A stretch of DNA of 12,411 bases from JAJPJX01 sp964568355 (GCA_964568355.1 CAZMRK010000733.1:1-12411), one strand, 5' to 3'. Positions 1 to 7,906 are shown, numbered from the stretch's first letter. Made by a program: numbers and translations. Notes: generated by a model from the letters alone, not told the origin.

Positions 1-23
1 AGCGCCGCGCGGTAACCCACACC

Positions 24-412
24 CTATTCGTTCCGCAGAGCCGCCAGCGGGTCAATTCGGGACGCTCGCCTTGCCGGCGCATAGCCAGCGAGAATTGTGG
101 CGCCGAGAAGGACGATGCCCGCCAGCGCCAAGGTTCCCGGATCATTGGGCTGGGTCTCGAACAGAAACGATTTGACCAACTGCGACGCGCTCAACGCACG
201 TTGGTCACGGGTATGCGGGAATCTGCCTCCCGCACGATCTCATGCACGCTCTGAACAAACCTCAGCGGATCACCCGCAGTGCGCAGCGCGTAGGGCATTC
301 CGTCCGGAGAAAACTGGCTGACCGCTACGAACACGGTCATTGCACCACACTCTTCCTCTGGCGGGTCGCGAAACACGTACAACGGGCGGATGGAGTTCCC
401 GAAAAGGGACGA
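24..412 (-). pseudogene. Remnant of an ADOP/FtsX-like (MacB-type) permease, C-terminal part with internal deletion
   Basis: Two pieces of an acidobacterial ADOP-family permease can be read on the minus strand. The upstream piece (about 412 to 194) carries the end of the periplasmic MacB-like domain: a YVFRDPPEEE stretch, then PYALRTAGDPL and IVREADSRIPVTNVR, matching the family pattern in which an 'RTAGDP' segment precedes 'vRe.Dp.lPv..vr'. It hits a stop at 191-193. In another frame, from about 200 down to the stop at 24-26, the sequence reads LSASQLVKSFLFETQPNDP, a hydrophobic helix, then GYAPARRASRIDPLAALRNE, the classic FtsX/ADOP C-terminus. The roughly 100 residues that normally lie between these parts, with the first two helices of the terminal FtsX domain, are missing, and the frame changes at the joint near 194-203. 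The N-terminal bulk of a usual 800-residue protein is also absent. Clearly non-functional. Confidence 0.8.
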
Positions 413-444
413 TTGGTCAGTCCGTTTGCGCTGACAATCGTCCC
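401..444 (-). terminator. Rho-independent terminator of the TonB-dependent receptor gene
   Basis: On the minus strand, 36 bases after the receptor's stop codon, GGGACGATTGTCAG (444-431) pairs with CTGACCAATCGTCCC (420-406) across a 10-base loop. This gives a 14-bp stem with one bulged base, followed directly by TTTTC. Strong stem plus T-run on the correct strand, at the expected distance from the stop, makes this a convincing terminator. It lies at the upstream edge of the permease remnant and would keep receptor transcription from running into it. Confidence 0.8.
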
Positions 445-480
445 CTGGTCGTCATCGGAGCAGTCAAAAGCGCTGCATGG

Positions 481-3400
481 CTAGAAGTCTACCCGAGCGC
501 CAATCTGGACCTGTCGTGCTCCCCACGGACCGAGTGTATTCGCTCCTAAGCCACCGCCGGGACCGAGTGTCCGTCCGAAGGTGGGGCTACGGAGGTTGCC
601 ATCCGGCGGGCCAAACTGGGGTGTGTTGGTGAAATTGAAGAACTCACCGACCAGTGTGAAGCGGATACTCTCCCGGATGATCGTCTCCTTACGAAGGGAG
701 AAATCGAGCTTTCGGTTGGCCGGACCGAGCAGGAATCCTCCATAGTTCCCGATCTTGCCGAACGCGGGTTGGGCAAACGCCGCCGTGTTGAACCACCGGT
801 CAGGGCTCCGGTTGCTGACGGCGGTGGGATCCCCGATGATGTCCACGCGGCCGCCGAGCGGACTATTGCCATTCAGGGAGTCGCCTCCCGAAGTGATAGT
901 AAAAGGGACCCCTCCCTGCAATGTGAGAACTCCACCCATGTTCCAACCTCCGAGAATCCTGGAAGCGATTCCGGTATTCAGGAAGGGCCTTCCAGGTCCC
1001 CATGGAAGATCATACGACCAACTGACCAGAGCGGTCTGGTATGGAATCGAGGTGGCTCCATTAGCCTCGTCGAACACCACCGGGCCGCGGCTCAACTGCG
1101 GATAGTAGATGGATCCACCGAGGAACCCAAGGTTGCGGCCGTAAGAGTAATTTGAGATCAGGGTCAGCCCCTTGGAGAATCGCTTTTCGAGCCGGATGTA
1201 CCCGTTGTAGTAGTTCGTGACCCCCACGGCCTGTTTGATCTGCGTGACGTTGCCATACTGTGGAAAAGGACGTCGAATGTTATTGGCGCCTGTGATTCCC
1301 CAGAACTGCGGAGGCACTTCGTTCCAGTTCCGGGAGATGGAGAGCTTACGGCCCAAGGATCCCTGTCCAGCAACCTCAACCAGTATGTTGAGCGGCAATT
1401 CTCTTTGGATGGACAGATTGAAGTTCTGCACATAACCGAAGTGCCAGTTGGGATCGACAAATGTGGGTGACGTAGTCGGAACCTGGCCTGGCTTTACGGC
1501 GCCGAAACCCTCGGTCAGAAGGCGCAGGTCGCCACCAAGCGGATAATCAGGAAATCCGTTCGCGAGTGTGAATGCCGGGGTGATGCCGCCGTCAGGCGAG
1601 CTAAAGTTCGCGCTCGTCGTGAACCCCAGGCTGGGCGCTCTGCGATTGGCTCCAAGGGTCGGGTTCGTGTTGAAAATCCCATAACCACCACGGATCACTG
1701 TCTTCGGAATCGCCTGCCAGGCAAAGCCGATGCGCGGGGCAAAGCGCTTGTAGTCGGTATTGTAGAAATCCCTGGCCGGATAGCCCGGACGATTCAGGAA
1801 CTTTACTACGCCGGGCGTGCCAGAAACCGGATTGATCTCGTAAGAATCGAATGCATTGCCCCTGAATTCAGATTCGTACACAGGACCATCAATGTCCCAA
1901 CGGAGGCCCAGGTTGATGGTCAGAGATGGAGTGATTTTCCAGTCATCCTGAAGGTAGAACCCGTAATAGAAGTTGTGCCACGTCAGAGCAGGACCGAGCG
2001 TGGTACTGGCGCTATCCACTGCGCCCAAGAGGAACGACGCGAAAGCATCTCCCGTATTGGCGCTGCCGGGCAAGCCGGTTTCGATAGGTCCGAAACCGAA
2101 ACTACCGGTCGGCAGGCTTTGGTCCGGGGCGCCATGCTGACCAAACTCCAACTGATAACCGAACTTGAAGGTGTGCCTACCGTGCACGTAATTCAGGTCC
2201 AGATCGTATGAGATCTCCTTGATGGGCTTTTCCTGAAAGAGTAAAGATCCCGGGCCAAGGCCCGTGTACCCGCTGAAGCTGTAAGTCGGAAACCCCAAAT
2301 CGCCACCCAAAGACTCAGGCAGGCGCGCACCGGCAAAGTTCTTGATGCCCAGAGTAGTGGCCCATTGCTTGCTCGGATCTACAGCAGGGTTCACCCTCTC
2401 GATATAGCGCGGCCGATAGACCACGCGGTTCGTCATGAAAAAAGAAGGTGAGAAGGTGTGCATCTCCGTGAAGTTGTAAGTCTGAGTCATGAAGCGAAAG
2501 CCGAAACCGGAAAGGGTTGGACTGGCAGCCGGACTGATTCGGTTGTACACCGGCACACCGAGGTTCTCGTTCAGAGTGTGGTCGAACATGAAATCGCCGT
2601 ACAGATGGTCGTTGTCACTGATGTTCCAATCCACGCGATTCACATTCCGATACTTGGTGAGGCGGGTCCCCGTGCTTGCGGTGAGATTGGCACTCAGCGT
2701 GCCCGCGATGCTGGGGTCAGGAATATAGGCCAGGGCCTTCAGCGCGGCCGGGTCGAACATATTGGAAGGAATCGCATTCCCGGGGAAGGGATCGCGGATG
2801 ATCTGATTCGTGGTGGGATCCGTCCGAGTTGTGCGGGGATCGTAAATGGTCCGGCCCAGGGCGCTGAAGTCCCCGCTCTTCATAGCCGCTGTGGGAACCG
2901 TGAGGGCCACACCAGCCGGCGCAATCGATTTTTGAACCTCCAGGCTGGAGAAGAAAAGCAACTTGTCCTTCTTAATCGGTCCACCGATCGTGCCCCCAAA
3001 CATGTGCTGACGGTCAACGGGAGTGGTACGAGAAAAAGCATTCATGGTGTCGAGCGCTTCGTTCCGGAAATACTCGTAAACGCCGCCATGATATGAATTG
3101 CTTCCAGACTTCGCTTGCATCTGAACGAGGGCACCTACGTCCTTTCCAAATTCGGCGCTGTACTGGTTGGTAGAGACCTTCACTTCCTGGAGAGCCTCGA
3201 CGGAGGGGTTGTAAACCATTTGCGCGACGTCAGTGCGATCGCCATTTACAGAAGCTCCGTCAACCATCACGTTGACATTTGTAAAGCCGCCAACGTTGTA
3301 GCGCGATGCTCCATAGGAGATCACGTCTTCTCCCGTATAACGGACAGTGGGTGCCAGAGAAAGCAGTACGCCCGCCGAGCGATTGAAGTAGGGCAGAGTG

Positions 3401-3891
3401 GAAACCTGCTTGTACTCGATATTCTGCCCGAGTCCCGGATCTTCGGTCTTGAGAAGAACACCGGCAGCTTGCACCTCCACGCTCTGACTAATGGTGCCGA
3501 CCTGTAAAGAGAAGTCCAGGTTCCGCGACTGGCCAAGTAAAACGGACACACCCTTTGCAACCGACTCCTGGAACCCGGCAGCGGTGATGGTGACCTGGTA
3601 ATTGCCGGGACTCAGAGCGGGAGAGCGATAGACCCCGTCGTCGGTGGTCTTCAAATCCCAGCGGGCTCCGGTGTTCTCATTCTGGATGGCGACGCTGGCG
3701 CCGACCACGGCTGCTCCCGTTACATCCCGGACAAAGCCGGTGAGGTAGGCCGTGCCTTGTGCCCACAGGGTGGGCAGACCGCAGATGGCGAGCAACGCCA
3801 AGAATGAAACGGTTCGTAACGATTCGTAAATGAGGGCGGTCAGACGCTGGCCGGCCCTGGCATGAGTATGAAACTGACTCGCTAACTGCAT
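481..3891 (-). CDS. Oar-like TonB-dependent receptor with N-terminal carboxypeptidase-regulatory-like domain
   Basis: A 1136-residue outer-membrane receptor predicted to bring a large or scarce substrate into the periplasm using TonB energy. A long basic N-region and the hydrophobic run TVSFLALLAICGLPTLWAQ (about residues 27-45) form a signal peptide with cleavage near residue 45. Residues about 47-135 are a carboxypeptidase-regulatory-like beta-sandwich (GFVRDVTGAAVVGASV, then DGVYRSPALSPGNYQVTI). About 150-270 is the plug (LPYFNRSAGVLLSLAPTV, NVNVMVDGASVNGD, EFGKDVGALVQMQAKSGSN). The rest is beta-barrel, ending in QIGARVDF with the terminal Phe used by BAM. The start is supported by AGGAGGG seven bases upstream of ATG. 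Such receptors are abundant in Acidobacteria and usually lack a SusD partner; none is seen here. It has its own promoter (4073-4101), a leader of about 175 bases and a terminator. The substrate is unknown; the shared palindrome upstream suggests it serves the neighbouring catabolic genes. Confidence 0.93.
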   Translation of the reverse strand: MQLASQFHTHARAGQRLTALIYESLRTVSFLALLAICGLPTLWAQGTAYLTGFVRDVTGAAVVGASVAIQNENTGARWDLKTTDDGVYRSPALSPGNYQVTITAAGFQESVAKGVSVLLGQSRNLDFSLQVGTISQSVEVQAAGVLLKTEDPGLGQNIEYKQVSTLPYFNRSAGVLLSLAPTVRYTGEDVISYGASRYNVGGFTNVNVMVDGASVNGDRTDVAQMVYNPSVEALQEVKVSTNQYSAEFGKDVGALVQMQAKSGSNSYHGGVYEYFRNEALDTMNAFSRTTPVDRQHMFGGTIGGPIKKDKLLFFSSLEVQKSIAPAGVALTVPTAAMKSGDFSALGRTIYDPRTTRTDPTTNQIIRDPFPGNAIPSNMFDPAALKALAYIPDPSIAGTLSANLTASTGTRLTKYRNVNRVDWNISDNDHLYGDFMFDHTLNENLGVPVYNRISPAASPTLSGFGFRFMTQTYNFTEMHTFSPSFFMTNRVVYRPRYIERVNPAVDPSKQWATTLGIKNFAGARLPESLGGDLGFPTYSFSGYTGLGPGSLLFQEKPIKEISYDLDLNYVHGRHTFKFGYQLEFGQHGAPDQSLPTGSFGFGPIETGLPGSANTGDAFASFLLGAVDSASTTLGPALTWHNFYYGFYLQDDWKITPSLTINLGLRWDIDGPVYESEFRGNAFDSYEINPVSGTPGVVKFLNRPGYPARDFYNTDYKRFAPRIGFAWQAIPKTVIRGGYGIFNTNPTLGANRRAPSLGFTTSANFSSPDGGITPAFTLANGFPDYPLGGDLRLLTEGFGAVKPGQVPTTSPTFVDPNWHFGYVQNFNLSIQRELPLNILVEVAGQGSLGRKLSISRNWNEVPPQFWGITGANNIRRPFPQYGNVTQIKQAVGVTNYYNGYIRLEKRFSKGLTLISNYSYGRNLGFLGGSIYYPQLSRGPVVFDEANGATSIPYQTALVSWSYDLPWGPGRPFLNTGIASRILGGWNMGGVLTLQGGVPFTITSGGDSLNGNSPLGGRVDIIGDPTAVSNRSPDRWFNTAAFAQPAFGKIGNYGGFLLGPANRKLDFSLRKETIIRESIRFTLVGEFFNFTNTPQFGPPDGNLRSPTFGRTLGPGGGLGANTLGPWGARQVQIGARVDF

Positions 3892-3971
3892 CAGAGATCC
3901 CTCCTGGCTGCACGCTGGGGCTCATCGAAACCGGCGTTCCGATTGCCCAGGTTGCCGAACATGGAAAGTGG

Positions 3972-3986
3972 GTGTGGCTACCACAC
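3972..3986 (-). other. Short hairpin in the TonB receptor leader
   Basis: GTGTGG-CTA-CCACAC is a perfect 6-bp stem with a 3-base loop, about 80 bases upstream of the receptor start, in the predicted 175-base untranslated leader. A smaller hairpin, ATCCG-ATTGC-CGGAT, lies at 4009-4023, and the 10-mer TCCGATTGCC occurs at both 3938-3947 and 4010-4019. No known riboswitch class was recognised. The long leader may simply be untranslated spacer. Confidence 0.3.
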
Positions 3987-4072
3987 ATCGATGCCCGTTG
4001 ATCACACAATCCGATTGCCGGATCGCATCACCAGACACCTTCAGGCTGCTCCTCGACCCAGATTTCGGAGTG

Positions 4073-4101
4073 ATTGTACAAGAGGGCCTGGGCACTGTCA
4101 A
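4073..4101 (-). promoter_or_regulatory. Sigma-70-type promoter of the TonB-dependent receptor
   Basis: Read on the minus strand, a perfect -35 box TTGACA (4101-4096), a 17-base spacer and a -10 box TACAAT (4078-4073) are present. Transcription would start near 4066, giving a leader of about 175 bases before the receptor ATG at 3891. The palindrome at 4108-4123 sits just upstream of the -35 box, centred near -50. Confidence 0.8.
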
Positions 4102-4107
4102 GAAAAA

Positions 4108-4123
4108 AGTTTATCGATAAACT
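4108..4123. promoter_or_regulatory. Palindromic operator 1 (probable LacI-family site) between the TonB receptor and TPR genes
   Basis: AGTTTATCGATAAACT is a perfect 16-bp palindrome with a central CG, typical of LacI-family operators. Its core and right flank, GTTTATCGATAAACTAAACG, closely match the site before the dehydrogenase operon (5863) and the site before the Ldh2 operon (10747). It lies six bases upstream of the receptor's -35 box and about 117 bases upstream of the TPR gene start, so it could act on either or both divergent genes. That it binds the LacI-family protein at 11048 is inferred, not shown. Confidence 0.7.
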
Positions 4124-4150
4124 AAACGAAAAACTGCCAATCTGACCGTT

Positions 4151-4179
4151 TTGCAAGCGTTCGAAAAAAACAATACAGC
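4151..4179 (+). promoter_or_regulatory. Weak candidate promoter for the TPR gene
   Basis: TTGCAA (4151-4156), a 17-base spacer and TACAGC (4174-4179) form a poor sigma-70-like match. The -35 box begins 28 bases after operator 1, close to the 25-base gap between operator 2 and the dehydrogenase promoter. A second weak candidate, TTGCAA-17-TAAGAT (4196-4224), would leave almost no leader. Neither is convincing alone. Confidence 0.3.
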
Positions 4180-4239
4180 AAGGCCCTTTTCCATGTTGCA
4201 AGCTATCGCAGCGGATATTAAGATGAAGCCGGCACACGG

Positions 4240-5802
4240 ATGAGTTGTCGAGGTTCTCTACGTCGCGCTGTGGCGAAGGCGTCCGCAAAGGTCGCGGTGC
4301 TCGCGCTGGTCGTCCTGGGATCACCTGCGGAAGAGACACCGCAAAAATCACTTAGCCTCCGGGAACTTCTTGATGCCGTGCAGCGAATGCCGAGGTCGGC
4401 GGAAGCCCATGGGGAATTGGGAGCAGCGCTGGGACAATCCGGAGATCTTTCCGGGGCGTTGCGCGAACTGGAGACCGCCTTACGTCTTAACAGCAACTAT
4501 GCCGATGCCTACTATAACTTGAGCACGACCTACATCAAGAGGGCTCGGCAGGCGGGTCCGGTAGCAGTGAGTTACCGGTCCGATCTGGACCGGGCATTTT
4601 CGGCTCTCCGGCGCGCCTCTCGGCTAAACCCCTCATTGCCGAACTTGCACAATCTGATGGGCTGGCTCTACCAGGAAATTGGCGATTTCCATGCGGCCAC
4701 TCAGGAGTTTCGGGAAGCAGTGAAGGCCGAACCTGAATCCGCTCAGGCGTTCAACAATCTCGGCACAGCGTTGGCGAAGGAACTCAATCTGAACGAGGCA
4801 GTGCACGCTTACGAGCGGGCAGTGGCTCTTAACCCACACCTGGTCACTGCTCAGCTAAACCTCGGCTCGACGATCCAACTGCGCGGTCAGAAAGAAGCCG
4901 CGCTCGAGGAGCGGCGCGGCGCCGTAGAGCAGAACCCCAACTCCGGGCCGGCCCGCGCTTTGTTGGGTCATGCACTCTTCTGGAATGAGCGCACCGAGGA
5001 AGCCAAACAGGAACTCCGAAGGGCCGTCCAGCTTTCACCCAACCTGGCCATTGGCCACTATTACCTCGGCCAAGCGCTGCGGCAGACCGGCGACATGATG
5101 GGCGCGTTCCAGGCACTTTCCATCGCAGTGAGATTGAGCCCCGACACCCCGACGTTCCGCAGCGAGCTGGCGCTCGTGCTGGTGAATCAGGGGCGTTTAC
5201 AAGAGGCAACCGCTCACATCCAAACCGCTCTGCGGCAGAATGCCACAGATGGCTCCATGCACTACGTTCTGGCCAGATTGCTGCAAGCGGCGGGCCGGAA
5301 AGAGGAGGCAGCCCGGGAGTTCCGGAAGGCGGCGGCGCTCCAGCGAGACAAATTGGCATTCGAACAGGCCGGACTACTGACCGCTAACGGAATTGCCGAT
5401 TTGCGGGCGGGCAATCCGGCAGGCGCGGCGGAGAAATTGCGCAAAGCCGTGGCGGATAAGTCGGACTACGTGGAAGGCTGGTATTACCTGGCCATCGCTC
5501 TGGCTCAGTCAAGAGACGCCGAAGGAAGCCGACGGGCATTCCAAGCAGCCCTGGAGAGGAGACCGCAAAGTGCGGAGATTCACTATAATTTCGGGATCTC
5601 TCTCTGGCAGACGGGCAAGGCTGGCGAGGCCATCAGGGAGTTCCGGAGAGCGGTGGAACTCAACCCCCTGGACGGGCTAGCGCATTGCGCGCTCGGTAAG
5701 GCTTTGTTGCGGGGCGGCCATTCAGAAGGAATAACCGAGGTGAACCGCGCACGTGAATTGGGAGAGTGCCTGGAGGGCCAGGTCCCGTCTTCCAGCCGCT
5801 GA
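4240..5802 (+). CDS. Secreted tetratricopeptide-repeat protein
   Basis: A 520-residue protein made almost wholly of TPR helices. The N-terminus has twin-Arg-containing basic residues and the hydrophobic run VAVLALVVLG, ending near GSPA-EE at about residue 30, which suggests Sec export to the periplasm or membrane surface. From about residue 35 onward roughly a dozen 34-residue repeats follow, with the usual TPR signature, for example AFNNLGTALAKELNLNEAVH and GLAHCALGKALLRGGH. TPR arrays are protein-binding scaffolds; no catalytic domain is visible. It is divergent from the TonB receptor and shares its upstream region and palindrome, so a role with that receptor or its uptake system is possible. 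The ATG at 4240 lacks a good ribosome-binding site, so the exact start is less certain than the family call. No clear terminator was found after the stop. Confidence 0.85.
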   Translation: MSCRGSLRRAVAKASAKVAVLALVVLGSPAEETPQKSLSLRELLDAVQRMPRSAEAHGELGAALGQSGDLSGALRELETALRLNSNYADAYYNLSTTYIKRARQAGPVAVSYRSDLDRAFSALRRASRLNPSLPNLHNLMGWLYQEIGDFHAATQEFREAVKAEPESAQAFNNLGTALAKELNLNEAVHAYERAVALNPHLVTAQLNLGSTIQLRGQKEAALEERRGAVEQNPNSGPARALLGHALFWNERTEEAKQELRRAVQLSPNLAIGHYYLGQALRQTGDMMGAFQALSIAVRLSPDTPTFRSELALVLVNQGRLQEATAHIQTALRQNATDGSMHYVLARLLQAAGRKEEAAREFRKAAALQRDKLAFEQAGLLTANGIADLRAGNPAGAAEKLRKAVADKSDYVEGWYYLAIALAQSRDAEGSRRAFQAALERRPQSAEIHYNFGISLWQTGKAGEAIREFRRAVELNPLDGLAHCALGKALLRGGHSEGITEVNRARELGECLEGQVPSSSR

Positions 5803-5862
5803 CGGATCCCGACAACGGCCCATCGCGCGGGCAAGATCAAATCGCGTTCGATCCTCTCATTG

Positions 5863-5876
5863 GTTTATCGATCAAC
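5863..5876. promoter_or_regulatory. Palindromic operator 2 upstream of the dehydrogenase-BKACE-aldolase operon
   Basis: GTTTATCGATCAAC is a 14-bp palindrome with one mismatched pair and a central CG. With its flank (CTAAAAGAAAA...CAAT) it resembles operator 1 over about 30 bases. It ends 25 bases before the -35 box of the operon promoter and is centred near -67 from the predicted start point. This upstream position fits an activator or a looping site better than simple blocking. Assignment to the local LacI-family regulator is inferred. Confidence 0.65.
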
Positions 5877-5901
5877 TAAAAGAAAATTACGGCAATTCGA
5901 C

Positions 5902-5930
5902 TTGACCTGAACCTACGGCATGGATACAAT
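5902..5930 (+). promoter_or_regulatory. Sigma-70-type promoter of the dehydrogenase-BKACE-aldolase operon
   Basis: TTGACC (5902-5907), a 17-base spacer and TACAAT (5925-5930) give a near-consensus promoter. Transcription would begin near 5937, leaving a leader of about 34 bases before the ATG at 5971. The promoter contains the ATG at 5920, which rules that ATG out as the start of the first gene. Confidence 0.8.
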
Positions 5931-5970
5931 CGGCGTTGGCACCCGGGAGCACCGGAGGAGGTGCGGAAAC

Positions 5971-6987
5971 ATGAAGGCGGCGGTGATGCGGGCGGTGGGC
6001 CAGCCGCTTGCCATAGAAGACGTGGCGGTCCCACGGATCGGCCCGGCGGAAGCTTTAGTAGAAACCCGCAGTAGCGGCATTTGCGGTACCGACTTGCACA
6101 TTCTCGCGGGCCATGGGTATGTTCCGGCGCTTCCGCATATTTTGGGCCATGAACCGGCCGGCGTGGTGGTCGATGTAGGGGAGAGGGTGAGCAATGTGCG
6201 CCCGGGAGACCGGGTTGTGCCGCACCTCTTTTTCAACTGCGGAAGCTGCTATTACTGCCGGGTTGGGCGACAGCAGCAATGCACGAACCTGAGAGGGATT
6301 CTCGGCGTACTTTGTCCCGGGGCTTTTGCCGAATACTTCAAAGCACCGGCCACGAACCTGTTCCGACTGCCGGACAGCGTTCCGTTCGATTCAGGCGGAC
6401 TGATTGCAGATGCCGTCGTTACCGCTGTTCACGCGATGAAGCGCGCCCATCTGGAACTGGGCGACACAGCCGTGATCATTGGAGCAGGCGGGATCGGACA
6501 GATCCTGACGCAGCTCCTGACTGCTTCGGGTGTTCGCGTCGTCGCCACCGCGCGAACGCCCGATAAGCTACGTATCGCAAAAGAAATGGGTGCAGCCCTG
6601 GCCTTGCACACTTCTGACGCGGAGGCCAGGAATACGATCCAGGACTACACAAACGGCGGAGCACAGTGCGCGTTCGACTGCGTGGGAACCGCGCAGTCGA
6701 TGCGAAGTGCTGCAGAATATGTAATGCGTGGCGGGAGAATCGTGGTGATCGGTGAGGAGCCCCAGTTTCCCGAGATCGATACCATCCAGATCGCGCAACG
6801 GGAGCTGGAAATCATCGGTTCACGGAATGGAACGCGGCAGGATACAGCAGACGCGGTCCGGCTGATGGAAACGGGCGCCGTGAAACCTTTTATCGCAGCC
6901 CGGTTTCCGCTCGCCGAGATCAACGCCGCGATAGCCGCCACGCGGGAGGGATCGCCGGGACGCGTGGTGGTCATGGTGAGAGAGTGA
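5971..6987 (+). CDS. Zinc-dependent medium-chain alcohol/polyol dehydrogenase
   Basis: A 338-residue medium-chain dehydrogenase/reductase, the usual length for sorbitol/threonine-dehydrogenase-like enzymes, oxidising a secondary alcohol to a ketone with NAD(P). Catalytic zinc ligands are seen at C38 (SGICGTD) and H60-E61 (LGHEPAGVV), with D147 (ADAVVTAVH) as a possible third. The structural-zinc lobe has C90, C93, C96 and C104. The nucleotide fold begins at GAGGIGQ (171-177); the second strand ends VVATARTPDK with no clear acidic residue, so NADP use is possible. The start is chosen at 5971 because AGGAGGTG lies seven bases before it and MKAAV is the usual family N-terminus; an in-frame ATG at 5920 lies inside the promoter. 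First gene of a three-gene operon; it may supply the keto substrate for the BKACE enzyme that follows 25 bases later. The substrate is unknown. Confidence 0.9.
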   Translation: MKAAVMRAVGQPLAIEDVAVPRIGPAEALVETRSSGICGTDLHILAGHGYVPALPHILGHEPAGVVVDVGERVSNVRPGDRVVPHLFFNCGSCYYCRVGRQQQCTNLRGILGVLCPGAFAEYFKAPATNLFRLPDSVPFDSGGLIADAVVTAVHAMKRAHLELGDTAVIIGAGGIGQILTQLLTASGVRVVATARTPDKLRIAKEMGAALALHTSDAEARNTIQDYTNGGAQCAFDCVGTAQSMRSAAEYVMRGGRIVVIGEEPQFPEIDTIQIAQRELEIIGSRNGTRQDTADAVRLMETGAVKPFIAARFPLAEINAAIAATREGSPGRVVVMVRE

Positions 6988-7012
6988 TTTGGAGTCATTC
7001 AGGAGACGAACT

Positions 7013-7906
7013 ATGGATAAGCTGATTGTCACGGTGACATGCGATTCCACGATGTCGTATCCGCGGAATCCCTATAATCCGCAGGGTGTCGAGGCACTGG
7101 CCGAAGACTACGTGCGCAGCGTCAATGCCGGTGCAGCGATCTGTCATTTGCACGGGCCTTATACACTCGACGAAAAGATTCAAGCGGACGGCACCAAGCT
7201 GTCGGACCTCGATCTGCCGGGCTGGCAAAGATTGCGAGACCTGATCGAAGCGAAGACACATCCGGTCATCCAGTACGGCATCGCGAACGGAAAGTTCCCG
7301 CAGCGCGTAGAGCTAATGAAACAGAGGCCCGACATGATGTCGATCTGCTTCAATGCTCACGACGAGTGTTTTCAGCCGGACCGGAACTATCCACCCGTGG
7401 AATTGTACGGAATTCACGATCGCGAAGAATTGGAGAAGTATTGCCGCCACACGAAAGAGCACGGTATCAAGCCGGAGGTGGAATCGTTCCATTATGGGGC
7501 GGTGTGGAACGCCCAGCGCTTCATCAACATGGGTCTGCTGGCAACGCCTGTGTGGACCACATTTTTTCTGGGTTGGCCGGGCGGGTGCTGGACGCCTCCC
7601 ACAGTAAAAGCGATGCAATATATGCATGACCACAAGCCGGACAATTTCAACTACAGCGTAAGCGTCATGGACCCGAGTACACAGTGGCAAGTGCTGACGC
7701 AGGCCATTCTGCTGGGTGGCCATGTGCGCGTCGGCATGGAAGACAATCCTTACGTGGATACGAAAGGGACCCTGGCCCGAAACAATGCCGAACTGGTCGA
7801 AAAGATCATCAGGATTGCGCGGGAGTTGGGGCGGGAGATCGCCTCTCCGGAAGAAGCGCGGCGGATCTCCGGACTGGCCGCCAAGCCCGCCACGGTAGGT
7901 GCGTAA
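7013..7906 (+). CDS. BKACE (DUF849) beta-keto-acid cleavage enzyme
   Basis: A 297-residue TIM-barrel protein of the DUF849/BKACE family, whose characterised members (such as Kce of lysine fermentation) condense a beta-keto acid with acetyl-CoA and release acetoacetate plus a new acyl-CoA. The zinc ligands of the family appear as H45 and H47 (GAAICHLHG) and E243 (RVGMEDN), with R239 and D244 in the places of the family's catalytic Arg and Asp. Odd points: the usual 'HxHVRD' reads HLHGPY, and the first strand reads TVTCDST instead of the common ITCAVTG, so this is a divergent subgroup with perhaps a different substrate. The start at 7013 follows AGGAGA at six bases; an upstream TTG at 6989 is less likely. 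It lies 25 bases after the dehydrogenase and 4 bases before the aldolase, so the three products probably act in one pathway. Confidence 0.85.
   Translation: MDKLIVTVTCDSTMSYPRNPYNPQGVEALAEDYVRSVNAGAAICHLHGPYTLDEKIQADGTKLSDLDLPGWQRLRDLIEAKTHPVIQYGIANGKFPQRVELMKQRPDMMSICFNAHDECFQPDRNYPPVELYGIHDREELEKYCRHTKEHGIKPEVESFHYGAVWNAQRFINMGLLATPVWTTFFLGWPGGCWTPPTVKAMQYMHDHKPDNFNYSVSVMDPSTQWQVLTQAILLGGHVRVGMEDNPYVDTKGTLARNNAELVEKIIRIARELGREIASPEEARRISGLAAKPATVGA

Noticed and set aside
2458..3096. 212-residue open frame on the plus strand
   Set aside because: Lies wholly antisense to the TonB receptor, with no family resemblance or good ribosome-binding site; a shadow of high-GC coding DNA.
4223..4239. 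ATG at 4223 as an upstream TPR start
   Set aside because: Not in frame with the TPR coding sequence.
5803..5862. Possible terminator after the TPR gene
   Set aside because: Only 4-bp GATC pairings with long loops and no T-run; nothing supportable.
5920..5970. Upstream ATG for the zinc dehydrogenase
   Set aside because: It lies within the spacer of the TTGACC-TACAAT promoter, before the predicted transcription start; the ATG at 5971 has a perfect AGGAGGTG.
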